NCBI GenBank assembly: GCA_946535685.1
Contig: CAMNDR010000029.1
Coordinates: 1-8,112, forward strand
Direction of reading: 5' to 3'
DNA: 8,112 nucleotides
Source: an uncultured Clostridia bacterium
GTDB lineage: Bacteria; Bacillota; Clostridia; Oscillospirales; Ruminococcaceae
The position numbers and the translations under genes are program-made. The stretch's first letter is position 1; every line of letters begins with the position of its first letter. Shown here one piece after another: positions 6,131-8,112 of the stretch. The notes under the pieces are model-generated. The model saw nothing but the letters and a program-made list of their open reading frames with translations, was not told the DNA's origin and made no database searches.

Positions 6131-6159
6131 TTGATTTTTCAAATCAATTGTGCTATAAT
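6131..6159 (+). promoter_or_regulatory. Promoter of the rimP-nusA-ylxR operon
   Basis: TTGATT (6131-6136) and a perfect TATAAT (6154-6159) are spaced by 17 bases, with TG one base upstream of the -10 (TGCTATAAT). This is a near-consensus extended -10 sigma-A promoter. The transcription start should be near 6166, giving a leader of about 70 bases. The -35 box lies inside the inverted repeat TTGATTT/AAATCAA (6131-6137, 6141-6147), and TTTTTCAAAT (6135-6144) is also inversely repeated as ATTTGAAAAA at 6107-6116; these could bind a repressor or be chance in AT-rich DNA. Confidence 0.85.
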
Positions 6160-6180
6160 AAGTATTGTAATAGGATGCAG

Positions 6181-6214
6181 AAAGGACCGGAAAACACTTC
6201 CGGTCTTTTGCTTT
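6181..6214 (+). terminator. Leader terminator/attenuator-like hairpin upstream of rimP
   Basis: GACCGGAA (6185-6192) pairs perfectly with TTCCGGTC (6198-6205) around AACAC, extended by A/T pairs to 6181-6209, and is followed by TTTTGCTTT. It begins about 15 bases after the predicted start of transcription and ends about 25 bases before the rimP ATG. A second hairpin, CTTTTGC (6205-6211) with GCAAGAG (6218-6224), uses the T run of the first, so the two compete. The arrangement fits attenuation of the operon, though no ligand-binding aptamer can fit in the 15 bases before it. A mere 5' stabilising hairpin is the alternative. Confidence 0.6.
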
Positions 6215-6238
6215 GCAGCAAGAGAAAGGAAATGATCT

Positions 6239-6727
6239 ATGAAGCTGAAAAAATTCGGCGGTACCGAGCAGAAGATCTATGATCTGTGCGCCCCGGTCAT
6301 CCAGGGGCTCGGGTATCTGGTCTGGGATGTCCGGTACGAGAAGGAGGGCGCAAGCTGGTACCTGCGCATCTTCATCGACAGCGAGACGGACAGCATCGGC
6401 ATCAATGACTGCGAAAAGGTCACAGGGCCGGTCAGCGACCTGCTCGACGAACAAGATCCCATGGCCCAGAGCTATATCCTGGAGATCAGCTCTGCGGGGC
6501 TGGAGGCGGAGCTTGTGCGGGAGAGCCACTTCGATGCCTGCATCGGCTGCGAGGTGAGAGCCCGCGGATTCCGGCCGTTCCCGGACGGCAGCCGTGAACT
6601 GATCGGCGTGCTGGAGGACTGGGACAAGGATGCCGTGACACTCACCGTGAACGGCGAACAGAAGGTGCTCCCGTTTAAGGAGCTGACGTTTGTCAAGCTG
6701 TACTTTGACTTCGGCGATGAAACGTGA
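6239..6727 (+). CDS. rimP: Ribosome maturation factor RimP
   Basis: RimP assists assembly of the 30S ribosomal subunit in the cytoplasm, acting on late maturation steps around protein S12. The 162-residue length fits the family (about 150-160). The N-terminal alpha/beta domain (about residues 8-85) shows GLGYLVWDVRYEKEGASWYLRIFID and the CEKVTGPVSDLLDE helix, each typical of the family, leading to YILEISSAGLEAEL at 79-92. Most relatives have SSPG here; this one has SSAG, a mild variation. The C-terminal SH3-like barrel (about 92-160) includes the small basic strand EVRARG and LPFKELTFVKLYFDF. AAGGA at 6226-6230 lies 8 bases before the ATG at 6239. Another ATG at 6232 is in a different frame and is too close to the ribosome site. 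It opens the conserved rimP-nusA-ylxR order. Confidence 0.96.
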   Translation: MKLKKFGGTEQKIYDLCAPVIQGLGYLVWDVRYEKEGASWYLRIFIDSETDSIGINDCEKVTGPVSDLLDEQDPMAQSYILEISSAGLEAELVRESHFDACIGCEVRARGFRPFPDGSRELIGVLEDWDKDAVTLTVNGEQKVLPFKELTFVKLYFDFGDET

Positions 6728-6748
6728 TCGCTGATGAAGCTGCATTTC

Positions 6749-6785
6749 TAAGGCAACACCGCACAGAGCTGGTGGTACTGCCTTA
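6749..6785. repeat. Internally deleted copy of the palindromic element in the rimP-nusA gap
   Basis: Positions 6752-6776 repeat the first 25 bases of the 71-base element (5081-5105) without a mismatch, in the same orientation, and then the sequence jumps to ACTGCCTTAATCAC, resembling the right edge and flank of the full copy (TTGCCTTTGATCAC). The central and most of the right arm are missing. The remnant still folds: TAAGGCA (6749-6755) with TGCCTTA (6779-6785), and CACC (6757-6760) with GGTG (6771-6774). No T run follows, so it should not terminate transcription but would place a hairpin in the operon mRNA. Confidence 0.75.
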
Positions 6786-6807
6786 ATCACCAAAATGATT
6801 CTTTAAT

Positions 6808-6812
6808 GGAGG
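6808..6812 (+). promoter_or_regulatory. Ribosome binding site of nusA with unusual spacing
   Basis: GGAGG stands 13 bases before the nusA ATG at 6826, longer than the usual 5-9. An out-of-frame ATG at 6816, only three bases after GGAGG, opens a 9-codon frame ending at 6845 that overlaps the nusA start. No in-frame earlier start is possible because TGA occurs at 6817-6819 in the nusA frame. Confidence 0.65.
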
Positions 6813-6825
6813 CGTATGAAACATC

Positions 6826-8037
6826 ATGGACAACAATTTCTTTGAAGCGCTGGCGGATCTCGGCACAGAGAACAGCGTTGATGCTGCGACGGTGATCGAG
6901 AAGGTCAAGTCCGCTATGCAGAAGGCTGCACAGCGTATGTACCCGGAATGTAAGGAGTGCATCCGTGTGGACATTGATCCGGAAAAGAAGATCTTTGAGG
7001 TCTATCTGCTCCAGACGATCGTGGACGACGAGCCCTTCAACAATACCGAGATCAACATCGACGAGGCCAAGGCCAAGGATCCCGATGCCTATGTCGGCGG
7101 TATCTTCGAGCGCCGGCTCGATATCTCCAAGTTCGGCCGTGCATCCGCACAGTCTGCCAAGCAGTCGATCAAGGGCGATCTCCGTGACATCAACCGTGAC
7201 CGCATCCTCGAGAAGTTCGACAGCAAGGTCGATGACATCATCACGGCCACTGTCACCCAGGTGGAGCCGGGCAGAGGCGCTGCAACGCTGATGTACGACA
7301 AGACCGAGCTCTATCTCCTGCGCCAGGATCAGATCCCGGGCGAGGTGCTCCGTGAGGGCATGAGCATCAAGGTCTATGTCACCAAGATCGCCAACCGCAG
7401 CAAGAAGCCGATCATCAAGCTCTCCCGCATCCACAAGGGCCTCGTGAAGCGCCTGTTTGAGCTGGAGGTGCCGGAGATCTTTGACGGTACCGTGGAGGTC
7501 AAGTCCATCTCCCGTGAGGCGGGCTCCCGTTCCAAGATCGCTGTGGTCTCCAATGACCCGAATGTGGATGCGATCGGTGCCTGCATCGGCCCGAAGCGGC
7601 AGAGAATCTCCGCTATCGTGCATGAGCTGAACGGTGAGAAGATCGACATTATCCCCTACAGCGACGATCCGGCAGAGTACATTGCCAATGCGCTCTCCCC
7701 GGCCAAGGTGCTCAAGGTACACATCCTGCCGCCTGAGGAGGAGCCGGAGGAATATATCACAGAGACCGGCGAGCGCCGTGAGCGCACGCCCAAGCTCTCC
7801 GCCATCGCAGTTGTGCCGCACGATCAGCTCTCCCTTGCCATCGGCAATAAGGGACAGAATGCAAAGCTCGCTGCCAAGCTGACCGAGTGCAAGATCGACA
7901 TCAAGTCCGATCAGGAGGCGTTCGAGCTCCCCGCACCGAAGCCTGCTGCAGCACCTGCGGAGGATGAGGCGCTGTTCGAGGAGGAGCCTGCAGAAGCAGC
8001 TCCGGAAACGGCTGAGGAGGAGCCGGCTGCTGAGTAA
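6826..8037 (+). CDS. nusA: Transcription termination/antitermination factor NusA
   Basis: NusA binds RNA polymerase and the nascent RNA, promoting pausing, intrinsic termination and, in complexes with Nus proteins, antitermination. The 403-residue protein shows the usual order: N-terminal polymerase-binding domain (1-130; starting FFEALADLGTENSVDAATVIEKVKSAM and ending FGRASAQSAKQSI...RILEKF), an S1 domain (about 135-200; VTQVEPGRGAATLMY), KH1 (about 225-280; GACIGPKRQRISAIVHEL) and KH2 (about 300-362; LSLAIGNKGQNAKLAAKL). It ends in a low-complexity acidic Ala/Glu/Pro tail (370-403) and lacks the acidic AR1/AR2 repeats of E. coli NusA, as in Firmicutes. GGAGG at 6808-6812 is 13 bases upstream of the start. 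It follows rimP by 98 bases, a wide gap filled by the repeat remnant, and precedes ylxR by 17 bases. Confidence 0.97.
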   Translation: MDNNFFEALADLGTENSVDAATVIEKVKSAMQKAAQRMYPECKECIRVDIDPEKKIFEVYLLQTIVDDEPFNNTEINIDEAKAKDPDAYVGGIFERRLDISKFGRASAQSAKQSIKGDLRDINRDRILEKFDSKVDDIITATVTQVEPGRGAATLMYDKTELYLLRQDQIPGEVLREGMSIKVYVTKIANRSKKPIIKLSRIHKGLVKRLFELEVPEIFDGTVEVKSISREAGSRSKIAVVSNDPNVDAIGACIGPKRQRISAIVHELNGEKIDIIPYSDDPAEYIANALSPAKVLKVHILPPEEEPEEYITETGERRERTPKLSAIAVVPHDQLSLAIGNKGQNAKLAAKLTECKIDIKSDQEAFELPAPKPAAAPAEDEALFEEEPAEAAPETAEEEPAAE

Positions 8038-8054
8038 GCGGCAGGCGGTGCCCT

Positions 8055-8112
8055 ATGGTAAAGAAAATACCGATGCGTCAGTGCATCGGCTGCGGTGAAA
8101 TGAAGCCCAAGC
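8055..8112 (+). CDS. ylxR: YlxR family (DUF448) RNA-binding protein, 5' end only
   Basis: Only 19 codons are inside the window: MVKKIPMRQCIGCGEMKPK. The KIPMRxCIGCGEMKPK opening is the signature of YlxR/DUF448 proteins, small nucleic-acid-binding proteins usually encoded right after nusA and before an L7Ae-like gene and infB. The start codon at 8055 lies 17 bases after the nusA stop; the ribosome site is weak (GGCGGTG at 8044-8050). The family has been linked to RNA binding and, in Clostridium/Bacillus relatives, to RNase P or gene regulation; the rest of the protein is not visible here. Confidence 0.9.
   Translation, partial: MVKKIPMRQCIGCGEMKPK

Noticed and set aside
5974..6282. A 102-codon plus-strand frame running into rimP
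   Set aside because: It crosses the orphan hairpin, the rimP promoter and the leader hairpins, and no ribosome site precedes it; the rimP frame is clearly the real one from 6239.
5882..6793. A 303-codon minus-strand frame across the rimP gene and the gap
   Set aside because: It overlaps rimP, both promoters and the leader, has no ribosome site, and the composition looks like reversed rimP followed by AT-rich non-coding sequence.
6787..7821. A 344-codon minus-strand frame opposite nusA
   Set aside because: The product is a low-information Leu/Asp/Val-rich sequence typical of a shadow frame, and nusA on the plus strand has all its domains.
1..8112. CRISPR array, tRNA, rRNA, insertion sequence or phage genes
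   Set aside because: I looked for regularly spaced direct repeats, tRNA arms, rRNA segments and transposase or integrase motifs and saw none.

Overview
The window looks like chromosomal DNA from a GC-rich, low-oxygen-gut type Firmicute, most likely a Ruminococcus-like member of the Clostridia. The basis is the rimP-nusA-ylxR gene order, a short NusA without the C-terminal repeats of Proteobacteria, strong AGGAGG-type ribosome binding sites, sigma-A-type promoters, and a TetM-like GTPase of the kind seen in Clostridia. The genus is an inference from the style of proteins and intergenic repeats; I ran no search.

Layout. Positions 1-60 hold a hairpin-rich repeat cut by the window edge. Positions 101-4459 are a four-gene operon on the minus strand, read from right to left: a TetM/EF-G-like translational GTPase fused to a C-terminal YacP/Rae1-type NYN endoribonuclease domain; a six-span DUF998-like membrane protein (ATGA overlap); KptA/Tpt1, an RNA 2'-phosphotransferase (5-base gap); and an unrecognised 199-residue protein (38-base gap). 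A short AT-rich divergent promoter region (4460-4559) separates this operon from a plus-strand gene for a small zinc-ribbon, proline-rich, two-span membrane protein (4560-5021). That gene ends at a clear intrinsic terminator followed by a 71-base palindromic element (5081-5151). A convergent minus-strand gene (5157-5837) encodes a second zinc-ribbon single-span protein with an extracytoplasmic domain, driven by a near-consensus extended -10 promoter.

Positions 5838-6238 are non-coding: back-to-back promoters, an orphan hairpin with a T tract, and a rimP leader with a terminator-like hairpin that starts about 15 bases after the predicted transcription start. From 6239 runs the conserved rimP-nusA-ylxR transcription/translation operon; ylxR is cut by the window end. 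A deleted copy of the palindromic element sits in the unusually roomy rimP-nusA gap.

How it fits together. The right third is housekeeping: ribosome small-subunit maturation (RimP), transcription elongation/termination (NusA) and an RNA-binding partner (YlxR). The left half is the more curious part: a GTPase expected to enter the ribosomal A site carries its own A-site-type nuclease domain and is translationally coupled to a membrane protein and to an NAD-dependent RNA-end-modifying enzyme. This suggests, as inference only, a ribosome-associated RNA cleavage/processing module rather than plain tetracycline resistance.
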